Shown here piece after piece: positions 43,761-54,387 of a DNA stretch of 64,000 nucleotides. The notes beneath the pieces are model-generated. The model was not told the DNA's origin and ran no database searches. It saw only the letters and a list, made by a program, of their open reading frames with translations. The stretch is from Gonocerus acuteangulatus (lineage: Eukaryota > Arthropoda > Insecta > Hemiptera > Coreidae). Every line of letters starts with the position of its first letter. Position 1 is the stretch's first letter. Location of the stretch: assembly GCA_946811695.1 (NCBI GenBank), contig OX328123.1, positions 150,254,729-150,318,728 on the forward strand, read 5' to 3'. A program made the translations under genes and the position numbers.

Positions 43761-45037
43761 ATTCAATACGGACTGAATAATTGACAAAAACCAAAAAGTG
43801 CTACTTTTCTGTAGAATCGTTCTCCGAGCTCCGTTCTATGTATCCAGCCTCACGCTCCATAAAGAACTCAATATGTAGATTATTCACTAAAGATGTTATA
43901 TTATACTGATTTTAACGTTTCCGTCCTAAACTTTCCAACACGATACTCCTAAAGTCTTGTCCCTATCTAGCGTCACCCATCAACTCTCTCCACCAAGGTG
44001 ACTCAGTAGACAGTGTCCCAGAGATCTGCTCCAGTGACCAAGTGAAGTGTTAGCAATGGCTTTCTCTTTCTTCATGCGAATCATTGTCCATGGTCCACCG
44101 ATCGCTCTTCGACTCCAGCCGCTGCACAGTGTAACGTCCAATGGACAAAAACCTAAATTTTTGTTTTCTTATATTTAGTTTTTAATCCTCTAGCTAAGTT
44201 TAGAAACTATTCGAGGAATTAAAATCGTATAATACTAATAAATATTAGTTTTATTTTGATCAACAAACACATTAGCAGTATTATAAACAAGGCAAAGTCT
44301 TTAAAACCTGCTTTATCCCAACAATCAGTTTGAACCTCTCTCGTTGAAGATAGGACAGTGTTTTTATTAAGTCATCCGAAGGAAATTACGTCAAAACTAT
44401 TCCTTTTTTATCTGAATATAATTGATAATGGGTAATTGCTCCCTTATTATTTATCCTGAATTATTCTTCATTGATCTTTGAAATTGTTTTTAAGTTTAAA
44501 ACATTGATAGACCATAGCGAAAAAAACTTCATCTGAACACATCTCAAGTTTTTTAGAGCTTAAAGTTTACCTCAAGTATAATGTACTGAGGGCAATTTAG
44601 TTTGCCGATTCCAGATTATTATTTTTAGATCCATCATCATTTTTTCTTCCAAATTTGAAAAAAAATGTGGATAAATCCAAGAAGACGATATTAATCCTTG
44701 GGAAAATGATTCAATTTAATCTGCAGGATGCTCCTAAAGGAATATTAAGTAATACTAAAAAAACTGCCAGTTTAGTCCTATATTATATGTAAAAAATGTG
44801 GGAACATGTTCCCCGTAGGGAAAAAAATAACTTATATAAATACTGGTTGAAACAATATATCAACTTAGAAGAAATCATTATTAATTTTTATCGAGAAAAA
44901 AGATATTCGCGCCCTGATGGCCCTTCCGGCTTCCTTAGAGGCTGACATAAAAAAGAGTTTACAGCGTTGTGTGAAAGATGGAAAAAGCGCCGGGTTCTTC
45001 TGATATCAGGCCCAGAACTTTCTTTACGGAGAAAAAA
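43761..45037. other. Unassigned stretch
   Basis: 43840-44150 is fairly balanced in composition but has stops in all frames at short spacing. The rest is AT-rich. No repeat family recognised. Confidence 0.35.
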
Positions 45038-45082
45038 TATAAAAAGTCCGACTCACTGCGTCATCTTAGCGCGGTTCCAGTT

Positions 45083-45085
<3 letters not shown>

Positions 45086-45119
<34 letters not shown>

Positions 45120-45281
45120 GGCGCATCTACATCTAGGTCATTAGCCCCGACATTCAGGGTGTAGCGAGGAATTTTACCAGCGCGCCGTGGGATGATAAAA
45201 TTCCTGCCGGAGGTTGGGAATCGAACCCACCATCTCCCGCTTATGAATCCAAGGCGCTAGCCATTAGACCACGGGAGACCC
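45086..45281 (-). mobile_element. S2 SINE (tRNA-derived) with TSD
   Basis: On the minus strand the head GTCTCCCGTGGTCTAATGGC (box A) and GTGGGTTCGATTCCCAACC (box B) is a tRNA relic. The body holds GGCAGGAATTTTATCATCCC and GGTAAAATTCCTCGCTACAC. The 3' end is GGGGCTAATGACCTAGATG and TAGATGCGCCGTAAAAAAA with a long poly-A. The duplication CGGTTCC(A/T)GTTCAT at 45072-45085 and 45282-45295 brackets it; one base differs, so it is not brand new. It landed in the HL-A element. Confidence 0.93.
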
Positions 45282-46355
45282 CGGTTCCTGTTCATATCCC
45301 TATTCTCATTTGAAAAGCATAGAATAGAAACAGATACTATTTTCCTCGGCTTTGTTCAAAGTGTTTTATGGCTATACCTGGGGTCGGGTCCGCAAGACCC
45401 TAGAAACCTCTTCTACCGATACTTCATTTCATACGTTTCAATGCATTGGAAAATATCAAAAATTTTCACATATTCCTGTGTTCTTTTACTATAGTAATAA
45501 TTCTACAGATAAAATCAATTAAAAAATAAAATAAAAAAACCAACAGCATAAAGGCAATTGAAAATATTCAAAAGACGTCATCGAATCTTTTTCTCTTGGC
45601 AAGCTATGTTTCTAACAATGAATTGTTTTTCTTATTTTGCCTAATCTGTTTTATTGTAAAATACATTATCCAAATATAAGCAATTAAAAAATAACAAGGA
45701 ATAAAAACAGACAAAAAGAACAGTTCGAATAAGCAAAATCCATTACTTTAATGTTTTAAGCACTTATTTCTCCGATTGACATCGCCTAATCAAAACTTTC
45801 ATCAGAACCTTTTTTGTAGAGCATTTAGTAAGCTTTCTAATGGTATTGTTTTGTTTGCCAAGATTCTCAACCTTTTTCGAGATATTAAGGAAAATATACA
45901 GAGTTACCAAAACTTTTTATGTCTGTTAATAAAATATTTTATTCTAACCCTTCCTTAACTCCAAACGTAACCAAAATTTCAACATATTAGTTTTAATGAT
46001 AGTAAAACATGCAGAAAATGTTTCAACTGAATCCCATGATTCTAAGTACCCAAAGCAAAAACGGTATTCAAAAACTATTTTTCCAACTTTCTCAAAAACG
46101 GTTAATGCTATCGCCTTGAAAATGTTTTCATTCGTTTTCCTAGCCAAAGAAGCCTATAAAACGAGTACTTACAAGCTTATGAACTCAAAAACGTAAGCGT
46201 TACGATTTTTTTTGCGCGAATTTCGCCCCAAACGCCATCTTCCAGTGGGTGGATTTTGCTGGTTAACGAACTTGACCTTTCAAATCGGGCGACAGATTTT
46301 TGTACCAAATTTCATCAAAATCGGACCATTAGGGAAGCCAGAAATGAGCGAAGAG

Positions 46356-46464
<109 letters not shown>

Positions 46465-46603
46465 AATTTGAACCACCGTTATTTTCGGTCTCTAGGGGTT
46501 CTCTAGGGGTGAAATTTTCTAGTCGGCACTTCCGGATTGTTTCATTGTATCAACCTTATAAGCGGGGTTCCTCCCTATCGGGGAGGGAGGAACCGCGCTA
46601 AAA

Positions 46604-47242
46604 GGCAAAGCAAAATCAGTCCAGACATTAATGAATGTTTAATAGAGGATGACTTTAATAATCAGATATACATATATTGGTTTCGATATAAGTTTACATT
46701 CTCAAGAATCCAAAAACGATACAGACTCGGAATTAAGATATTATTTAATAATTTAATAGAAAATAGTAAAATATTATTATTCTATGGCAATATTACTATA
46801 TGTATAATTAACTACTGTACTATTACTGCATTATATGTTGCAGTTATAATATATTTTATTATATTGTTATTAATAATATTATTACCCGCTATATTATTTC
46901 TATTAATATTACAAATATTACAATTAATATTATTATAGCCGTATAGTATGCATTATTATACTATTGTTACCTTGTTTTGAGTTGATTTCAATTAATAAAA
47001 ATGTTTATTTGAAAATTACTAGTGGTTAATGATTTTTGCCCATAATCCTCACTACTTCGTTACACTATGCGCGGGTCGGGTAGGAGCTTGGGTAGGCACG
47101 GTTCAACGTCATCTGAGCATCTTTCTGGCATTGATCGATTATGAAGTTGGGAGGCCCAGAGCAGAGAACCCTCATATTGTATCATATATCATATTACTAA
47201 ATCTATTTATATACAGAATGTAATAACCAATAAAGAAATCAA

Positions 47243-47246
<4 letters not shown>
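46604..47246. other. AT-rich stretch
   Basis: 46650-46940 is dense in TAT/ATT codons and yields a long but low-complexity frame that I do not call. 47030-47170 is more balanced but has no motif. Confidence 0.4.

Positions 47247-47321
<75 letters not shown>
47247..47321. repeat. (TA)n microsatellite
   Basis: Pure TA repeats, immediately left of an HC copy. Confidence 0.95.
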
Positions 47322-47323
<2 letters not shown>

Positions 47324-47626
47324 AATCACGTGTCTGTTTGTACCTCATTCAAATCCACACCGTTTGACTGATTTTGACCAAACTTGACACACAGGTAGGT
47401 CTTTCTACGGGGAGTGTCATAGGCTAGGCCAAAAAAGTCTAACAGCTGTCTGTCTGTATGTTTGATCATTATACAAATTCACACCGTTTGACCGATTTTG
47501 ATGACACTTGGCACACAGATAGGTCTTGATAAAAGAGTGTCACAGGCTAAGTGAAAATTGCCTGTTGTATGTTTGTTTCTTTACAAATCCACACTGGCGT
47601 AGCATGGCACACCGTGGAACGGCTAG
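47322..47626 (+). mobile_element. HC Helitron-like copy with CTAG 3' end
   Basis: AAATCACGTGTCTG, CACACCGTTTGACTGATTTT, ACAGGTAGGTCTT and a second unit with CACACAGATAGGTCTTGAT, ending GTAGCATGGCACACCGTGG and AACGGCTAG followed by T. The GGCACACCGTG hairpin plus CTAG|T is Helitron-like. Confidence 0.7.
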
Positions 47627-47861
47627 TATTAAATATTTAAATTGATTTATATTCAAACACCAAGATTATTCATTGAATTCCTTGCCGACTTAAGGAAATA
47701 GAAACAATTGATATAAATTGTTTTTCTTAATTTTCAAAATCTAGTAAAAAAAAGAAGCACTATTCGTAGACATGGTTATTTATTTGCCTTTACTTGTTTA
47801 AGTTTTTAAAATATAGAAATAAAATAGGTACAGGTTTTTTTAGATATAAAAATAAAATACT

Positions 47862-48121
47862 GACATTTCGTCGATACAAATGCAAAGTATGGAATGTGAA
47901 AAATGCATATTTCATTTTCAATTTTTCTGATTGCTGTTGGACTGATGTACGTTATGGCAAACTCTCGAAAATTAAAGAAAAAATATTATCAATTACAGAT
48001 AATCAAACTAACGAATATCTAATTAAAATATATCATAGGATAAAATATATATATAAAGTCCTCTATAAGGTATCAACAACTTTTCACATTCGATACTTTG
48101 CATACGTATCGACGATTTGTC
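47862..48121. mobile_element. TIR element (GACATATCGTCG family), compact copy
   Basis: GACATTTCGTCGATACAAAT, GCAAAGTATGGAATGTG at the left pairs with CACATTCGATACTTTGC and GTATCGACGATTTGTC at the right. Internal GATTGCTGTTGGACTGATG matches the copy at 10949-11870. 260 bp, no protein. Confidence 0.8.
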
Positions 48122-48239
48122 TGCTCATGTGGCTCGTTTTCCAGTTTAGTGTTGTGAGCATTATTGATAAAAAAGATTTATTTTAAATTTATTATCATGT
48201 TTGTGATGTATGCAGCGTTATTTGTGGAGTTCTCGATTT

Positions 48240-48521
48240 CGTAGAAGGTAGAAAAATAATGTCTCTCCACTGTTTTTCAAAGTATTTATTAGCAAAAGCT
48301 TTTCGAGAACATGGTTCTCACCGTCAGTGCATCTATTACTCCACCGGTAGTACTGCTAACAGCCTCTCCGAACATTACCTCACACCTGTTCGGAGAGGCT
48401 GTTATCAGTACTACCGGTGGAGTAATAGATGCACTGACGATGAGAACCATGTTCTCGAAAAGCTTTTGCTAATAAATACTTTGAAAAACAGTGGAGAGAC
48501 ATTATTTTTCTACCTTCTACG
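48240..48521. repeat. Near-perfect palindrome, 134 bp arms, 14 bp loop
   Basis: Left arm 48240-48373 and right arm 48388-48521 are reverse complements with few differences (ACCGTCAG against the complement of CTGACGAT; CTGCTAAC against GTTATCAG). A P element follows at 48590. Confidence 0.93.
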
Positions 48522-48589
48522 ATATTATCATGTTTTTGGAAACCTTTCTTACGGTTAGATTATAATCAAAAGAGGATAATTATTCACGT

Positions 48590-48700
48590 TTGTAATTATG
48601 TAAATTTATATTTTAGCTGAAGAATGCCGGCAGTGTTGCCGAAACGTCCAATATAGATTTGCTTGAAGATCTGAAGTTTTTTCTCCTAGCCGAATCTTCG
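48590..48700 (+). mobile_element. P element fragment with hammerhead-like core
   Basis: CTGAAGA at 48617-48623, a GGCA..TGCC hairpin and GAAACGTCC at 48641-48649, then TTCTCCTAGCCGAATC, as in the P palindrome at 29415-29728. Core bases CTGANGA and GAAA and triplet GTC are present; helix I is weak. A short HL-A string (GGACGGATTGTGCTGGTTAA) follows at 48722. Confidence 0.5.
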
Positions 48701-50538
48701 CCTCAGAACATCTTCCGGAGGACGGATTGTGCTGGTTAATTATCTTGAATATTCAAATCGCACAAAGAATTGTTGTACATAATGTTATATTTTGGGTTTC
48801 GTATCTTGGGCGATAAATACACTCAGCTAAGTCTTCTAAGATACTAATATGTGCAAAAGTCATTAACATTGGATCATGTGTGAGCCAGCTAGAGAGTGAA
48901 CAGATATATATACAGGGTGTCCCGTAAATGTCTAATCATATTGTGAGGGGTGATAGAGGACCCTTAGGGGAACAAAAAATGTTCTATGACGATTTCCCGA
49001 ATTCTCGCCCATAAGGGAGAAAACGTCGTTTTATTGTTTTATCTAGACAAACGTGGTTTTTAGAAACATAATCGTTGTAGCTCCGTCCCAGGTGGTACTA
49101 CTGAAAAGGGTGTGAAACCAATCGAAAGCTGAGTAAATTTACTATAAGACTAGTTGGGAGTAAACGTAAAAATGAATGAATGTAAGTATGTATATCTTAC
49201 CAAAAGAAGGCAATTCTAAATTTCCTGACATTTTATTGATATTTCTTTCCAGCGTTACTCCTCAATAAGCAGGATCTGAGATTTCCGGGTTTCAGAAAAA
49301 CTTCCTCATTTAACCAGCTTTCCATTCATGTATCACAACCCTGTCTTATTGAAGTATTTGAACGATTTAAGAACAAAAGTTTTATAAAAAACATGGATCT
49401 GTGAAAAGAAAATTATATTTTTTTCTTCAATTTATTCAAAAAGCTGAAGGGAAATATTTTTTTTATAAATGTTTACATAAATATCAAGTAAATATTTACT
49501 TAAAAGAATAAAAAAAATTACTTCCACGGATAAAAAAAAATCTTAAAACAGTAAATAAATAAAATTCACATTTATTTTGAATTTATTAATTCAGGTAACT
49601 AATACTCGGTCAAGGAGGCGGCCATTAAGGAACCCCAACCATACATTAACCTAAAAAATCACTATTTTTACCTATATCACGCATTTGAACACATTTTTAC
49701 AGGACTATGTACATATTATTTATGAGGGATAGAATTTTTAATTACCACAACAAAAACGCATGGGCTCAGAATCCCAGTGAGTTTCACAAGCGTAGCCATC
49801 AGTATTAATATAAGGTAAAGCATTTGTTTTCTAAATATAAGTGCCTGTAAAAATGTGTTCAAATGCGTGATCTAGGTAAAAATAATAATTTTTGAGGTTA
49901 ATGTATGGTTGGGGTTCCTTAATGGCCGCCTCCTGGACCCAGTATTAGTTACCTGAATTAACAAATTCAAAATAAATGTGTATTTTATTTATTTACTGTT
50001 TTAGGAATTTTTTTTATATTCGTGGAAGTAAGTTTTTTTTATTGTTTTAAGTAAATATTTACTTAATATTTATGTAAACATTTATAAAAATAAATATTTC
50101 CCTTCAGCTTTTTGAATAAAATGAAGAAAAAAATATAATTTTCTTTTCAGAGATCCATGTTTTTTTTTAAACTTTTGTACTTAAACCGTTCAAATACTTC
50201 AATAACACAGGGTTGTGATACATGAATGGAAAGCTGGTTAAATGAGAAAGTTTTTCTGAAACCCGGAAATCTCAGATCCAGCCCATTGAGGAGTAACGCT
50301 GGAAAGAAATATCAATAAAATGTCAGGAAATTTAGAATTGCATTCTTTTTGTAAGATATACATACTTACATTCATTCATTTTAGCGCGGTTCCTCCCTCC
50401 CCCATAGGGAGGAACCCCGCTTATAGGGTTGATACAATGAAACAATCCGGAAGTGCCGACAAGAAAATTTCGCGTTTCAGAACCCCTAGAGACCGAAAAT
50501 AACGGTGGTTTAAATTTGTATATATATATATATGTATA

Positions 50539-50577
<39 letters not shown>

Positions 50578-51781
50578 CTGTTCGCTCTCTAAATAGAAAA
50601 CGAATGGTCCGATTTTGATGAAATTTGGTACAAAAATCCTTCGTCCAATTTGAAAGGTCAAGTTCGTTAACCAGCAAAATCCGCCTACTGGAAGATGGCG
50701 TTTGGGGCGAAATTCGCGCAAAAAAAATCGTAACGCTTACGTTTTTGAGTTCATAAGCTTGTAAGTACTCGTTTTATATGATTCCTGGGCTAGGAAAACG
50801 AATGAAACCATTTTGAAGGCGATCGCTTTAACCGTTTTCGAGAAAATTGGAAAAATAGTTTTTGAATACCGTTTTTGGTTTGGGTACTTAGAATTACGGG
50901 ATTCAGTTGAAACTTTATCTGCATGTTCTACTTTCATTAAAACTAATATGTTGAAAGTTTTGTTACGTTTGGAGTTAAGGAAGGGTTAGAATAAAATATT
51001 TTATGAACAGACATGAAAAGTTTTGGGAAGTTCGTATACTTTCATTAATATCTCGAACACGGATGGGAAATCGTGGTAAGTGAATAGAAACTATTTGAAA
51101 GCTTACTAAATTCTCTACAAAAAAGATTCTAAAACTATTTTTGATTAGGTTATGTCAATCGGAGAAATAAGTGCTTAAAACTTCAAATACGTCTGTTTTT
51201 TTCTTATGAACGGGTTTTTGTCGTTCTTGTTGTAATTTTTGTCTCATTCCCTTCGTTTTTTATTGCTTTTTATTTTTGTAATTTCTTATGTTGCGAAAAT
51301 TTTGTGTGTAAAGCAGGATATGAAAAATGAGGCCAATTTTCTGTTGCTAGAAATAATATAAATTTTGGGAACTTTCATTAATATCTCGAAAACTGTTGAG
51401 AATCTTGGTAAACGGAAGAATACCATTAGAAAGCTTATTAAATGATCTACATAAAAGGTTCTAATGAAAGTTTTGATTAGGCGATGTCAATCGGAGAAAT
51501 AAGACCTTAAAGCTTTAAAGTAATTGATTTCGCTTATTCGAAGTGTTCTTTTTGTCTGTATTTTATTCCTTGTTATTTTTTAATTGCTTATAGTTGGATA
51601 ATGTATTCGAAAATAAAACAGGTTAAGTAAAATAACAAAAACAATTTATTGTTAGAAATTATAGAGTTCCAAGATTCCAAGACCTTGTAACTAGCGGGAC
51701 GGTTTCTATTGTTGCCGACCCTTCCAGGTAAGATTGTATATCCTACCTTTCAAGACTGGTGGAACCAAAATATAACTGTCA

Positions 51782-51942
51782 GGGTTCGGTCACAGCTACT
51801 TAATAAAACTACATTTTATCGTAAAAATGGTATTATTGTGCCGACGTTTCGGCTTGAACTTCAAGCCTTCATCAGGGCTGAAAATACAAGTAGGACATAT
51901 TTAACACTAATATATGCACATATCTATGTAAATATACCTAAC

Positions 51943-51975
<33 letters not shown>

Positions 51976-52083
51976 GACATATACACATACACATATGTAC
52001 ATATATATGCCCACATACATACACATATGGGGTGTTAACTACGATAAAATGTAGTTTTATTAAGTAGCAGTGACCGAACCCGG
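51782..52083 (-). mobile_element. R element: inverted-repeat ends and canonical hammerhead core
   Basis: GGGTTCGGTCACAGCTACTT and AATAAAACTACATTTTATCG at the left are the reverse complement of the right end (52037-52083). Between them lies the hammerhead-like motif on the minus strand and a (TA)n/(CATA)n tract. About 300 bp, no protein. It resembles the terminal part of a Penelope-like element in inverted arrangement, by inference. Confidence 0.6.
51838..51882 (-). ncRNA. Hammerhead ribozyme-like motif, canonical core
   Basis: Minus strand order: helix I GCC (51876-51878), CTGATGA (51869-51875), helix II AGGCTTGAAG/TTCAAGCC (51851-51868, at least 7 bp), GAAA (51847-51850), C, GTC, then helix I GGC (51840-51842). 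All conserved hammerhead core bases are present and GTC is the preferred cleavage triplet. Helix III is reduced to AC/GT with no loop, so a single molecule cannot form it; ACGT is self-complementary, so two molecules could. Hammerheads of this reduced kind are known from Penelope-like elements. Confidence 0.65.
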
Positions 52084-52479
52084 ACAATCCCTACCTTGCA
52101 TCATCAACGGTCAACGATCTCCTCTCAACAAAATAATAACTGCTTCTATTTTAATCTTTCGAAATTAGACTAGGGATAAGAACGGAACCGCGCTAAGATG
52201 AGGCAGTTCCTGCGAGTCGGACTTTTTACGTTTACTTCCAACTAGTCTTATAGTAAATGTACTCAGCTTTCGATTGGTTTCACTTCCTTTCTAGTAGTAC
52301 CACCTGGGACGGAGCTACAACGATTATGTTTCTAAAAACCACGTTTGTCTAGATAAAACAATAAAACGACGTTTTCTCCCTTATGGGCGAGAATTCGGGA
52401 AATCGTCATAGAACATTTTTTGTTGCCCTAAGGGTCCTCTATCACCCCTCTCAATATGACTAGACATTTACGGGACACC

Positions 52480-52486
<7 letters not shown>

Positions 52487-52550
<64 letters not shown>
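52487..52550. repeat. (TA)n microsatellite hosting the mariner
   Basis: TA repeats left of the mariner; the same tract resumes at 53867-53921, so the mariner inserted into it. Confidence 0.95.
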
Positions 52551-52552
<2 letters not shown>

Positions 52553-52553
<1 letters not shown>

Positions 52554-53863
52554 GTGGGGTGATCAAAAAGTTCCAGGACTGATTTTTTATTAATTTATTT
52601 AAAAAATCTACAGGCTATTGGACGTCGTCCCCTTCAAAGTACTCTCCTTGGGAAGCTATACATTTTTCCCAACGATGTTTCCACTGCGTGAAGGACTTTG
52701 AGAAATCATCTTGTGAAATGGTGTTTAGCTGCTCCAGCGATTTTTCTTGAATGTCATCTACGGACTCAAATCTCTTTCCCTTCATGGGTCTCTTGAGTTT
52801 TGGAAACAAGAAAAAGTCTGCAGGGGCAAGGTCAGGTGAATATGGAGGCTGGGGAATGATCGTCATTCCATTTTTGGTGCAGTAGTCGCGAATGAGCAGT
52901 GCGGAATGAACAGGCGCATTGTCATGATGCAGGAACCACTCACCGCTCCGCCACAACTCTGGTCTCTTCCTCCTTATTGCCTCGCGCAAATTTCTCAGGG
53001 TTTGAAGATAACGAAAGCGGTTAATGGTCTCACCTCGTGGAAGAAATTCATGGTAAACAACACCCTTCCAGTCGAAAAAAACAGTAAGCATGACCTTGAC
53101 GTTTGATTTGACCTGACGTGCTTTTTTGGGGGTTGGGGAGGATTTTGTCTTCCATTGTGATGACTGGACCTTCGTTTCGACGTCGTAGCCATAAACCCAC
53201 GTTTCATCTCCAGTAATGACTTGTTTTAACAAGTTTTCATTGTCATTTGCCATTTCAAGAAGTTCCTGACAAACTTGAACTCTGTTTTCTTTCTGCTCCT
53301 CAGTCAACAGTCTCGGAACAAACTTTGCAGCCACCCTTCTCATCTGCAAATTTTCTGTTAAAATTTGTTGACACGAACCAAATGAAATGTTCAATTCTTC
53401 AGCCATCTCACGAATGGTTAGTCGACGATTAGAACACACGAGACTGTTCAATCTTGCAACATGATCGTCATCAGTCGAAGTTGATGGGCGCCCTGAACGA
53501 GAATCATCTTCACACGATGTCCGGCCTTCCTTGAACCTTTTGTACCACTCATGACACCTTGACCGACTCAGACATTCATCACCGAAAGTCACTTGCAACA
53601 TTTGAAAAGTTTTACCCAACTTCACACAAAACTTTACGCAAACGCGTTGCTCTTCCTTTTCATTCATTTCAAGAAATCGCCGAACACAAAAAACTTTTTT
53701 TACGAACACAGCAGTAACTTTACAATGAAGAAGGTTATCAACAATCTGAATAAACAGCTGAGTTCAGGAGGAGTCACGATAAACAATGCTGCCAACCGCA
53801 CTGCTCTATGACACTCCATTGCCGCGCAATCTAAACAGTCCTGCAACTTTTTGATCACCCCAC

Positions 53864-53864
<1 letters not shown>
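52553..53864 (-). mobile_element. Complete mariner transposon, 1312 bp
   Basis: CGTGGGGTGATCAAAAAGTT at 52553 and the reverse complement of the right end (53845-53864) agree; the terminal inverted repeat extends to about 29 bp with one mismatch (C/G at base 21). TA flanks both ends (52551-52552 and 53865-53866), the mariner target duplication. One intact transposase frame fills the inside on the minus strand. Confidence 0.97.
52615..53709 (-). CDS. Mariner transposase, intact
   Basis: A DD34D transposase that cuts and re-inserts its own element by binding the terminal repeats. 364 codons from the first ATG. M15 (53667) would give 350 residues, nearer the usual mariner length of about 345, and may be the real start. 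N-terminus (about 15-130): two helix-turn-helix DNA-binding parts joined by a GRPS linker at residues 73-76 (SRSGRPST), with REMAEELNIS in the second. Catalytic domain: TGDETWVYGYD with D168, HHDNAPVHSA with D263, and YSPDLAPADFFLFPKLK with D298; 34 residues lie between D263 and D298. The WVPHEL-type linker is replaced by KFVPRLL (129-135). No stop or frameshift. The 5' leader to the repeat is 155 bp. It may be active. Subfamily not assigned. Confidence 0.96.
   Translation of the reverse strand: MFVKKVFCVRRFLEMNEKEEQRVCVKFCVKLGKTFQMLQVTFGDECLSRSRCHEWYKRFKEGRTSCEDDSRSGRPSTSTDDDHVARLNSLVCSNRRLTIREMAEELNISFGSCQQILTENLQMRRVAAKFVPRLLTEEQKENRVQVCQELLEMANDNENLLKQVITGDETWVYGYDVETKVQSSQWKTKSSPTPKKARQVKSNVKVMLTVFFDWKGVVYHEFLPRGETINRFRYLQTLRNLREAIRRKRPELWRSGEWFLHHDNAPVHSALLIRDYCTKNGMTIIPQPPYSPDLAPADFFLFPKLKRPMKGKRFESVDDIQEKSLEQLNTISQDDFSKSFTQWKHRWEKCIASQGEYFEGDDVQ

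Positions 53865-53866
<2 letters not shown>

Positions 53867-53921
<55 letters not shown>
53867..53921. repeat. (TA)n microsatellite, right part of mariner target
   Basis: Continuation of the tract at 52487-52550. Confidence 0.95.
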
Positions 53922-53931
<10 letters not shown>

Positions 53932-53934
<3 letters not shown>

Positions 53935-54325
53935 CGTACAGTGCGATCAAGGTCAAAGTAGCCAAACTCTAAGACTGATTTTGAACATAATTTCCAACAA
54001 AAACAATAATTTTTTTAAACGTAGACATGTTTTTTTTTTAATAAGAAAGGATTGCCCAATAACTGTTAAGATTGTTAAATTCTAATCATGCCATCATAAA
54101 ATAGACAAAATTTCCTTTAAGAAAACAGTGATTGAATTCACTTAACCCATTGATAGAAGATACTTTCTGGGCGTCCAATAGTAAACTTCACTTTTTCTCG
54201 ATGAATAGGAGGTTTTTTCGCGAATCGTTTCCTCAGCCTCCTTGTAAGTAGTGACTACAGACTCACTCGTTACAAGAAAACGACTACATTTAGTAAGTAT
54301 TAAATCTCTGCAAATGAATATATGA

Positions 54326-54387
<62 letters not shown>

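Larger units (their letters stand above)
50384..52226 (+). mobile_element. HL-A element, complete copy with insertions
   Basis: It interrupts the foldback arm between CATTCATTTT and TTTTTACG, so both borders are set by the uninterrupted left arm. It starts AGCGCGGTTCCTCCCTCC..GGGAGGAACCCCGCT and ends AACCGCGCTAAGATGAGGC, AGTTCCTGCGAGTCGGAC plus T run. The insertion is in a run of five T, with no clear duplication beyond T. Inside: (TA)n at about 50517-50575, the HL-A modules reversed relative to 45038-46603, a partly duplicated module (51000-51190 and 51360-51510), and the R element at 51782-52083. Confidence 0.87.
48913..52482. mobile_element. Palindromic (foldback) DNA element, ~790 bp arms, split by HL-A
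   Basis: Ends CAGGGTGTCCCGTAAATGTC (48913) and the complement ending at 52482, flanked by TA. The left arm runs 48913-49703; the right arm is 49844-50383 plus 52227-52482, interrupted by an HL-A insertion. The central spacer is 49704-49843. Arms match closely: for example TCTGAGATTTCCGGGTTTCA at 49270 against its complement at 50258. No transposase. TA flanks would fit a Tc1/mariner-type target but the target lies in TA-rich DNA. Confidence 0.88.

Noticed and set aside
45086..45281. Functional tRNA gene on the minus strand
   Set aside because: Boxes A and B are there, but no acceptor stem closes and the unit extends into a SINE body with poly-A and target duplications.
46537..46938. 133-codon hydrophobic plus frame
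   Set aside because: Driven by TAT/ATT-rich low-complexity DNA, starting inside HL-A.
47794..48186. 130-codon plus frame
   Set aside because: It runs straight through the inverted ends of the TIR element at 47862-48121 and shares no protein motif.
52906..53811. Plus-strand and alternative minus frames overlapping the mariner
   Set aside because: Shadows of the intact transposase frame.
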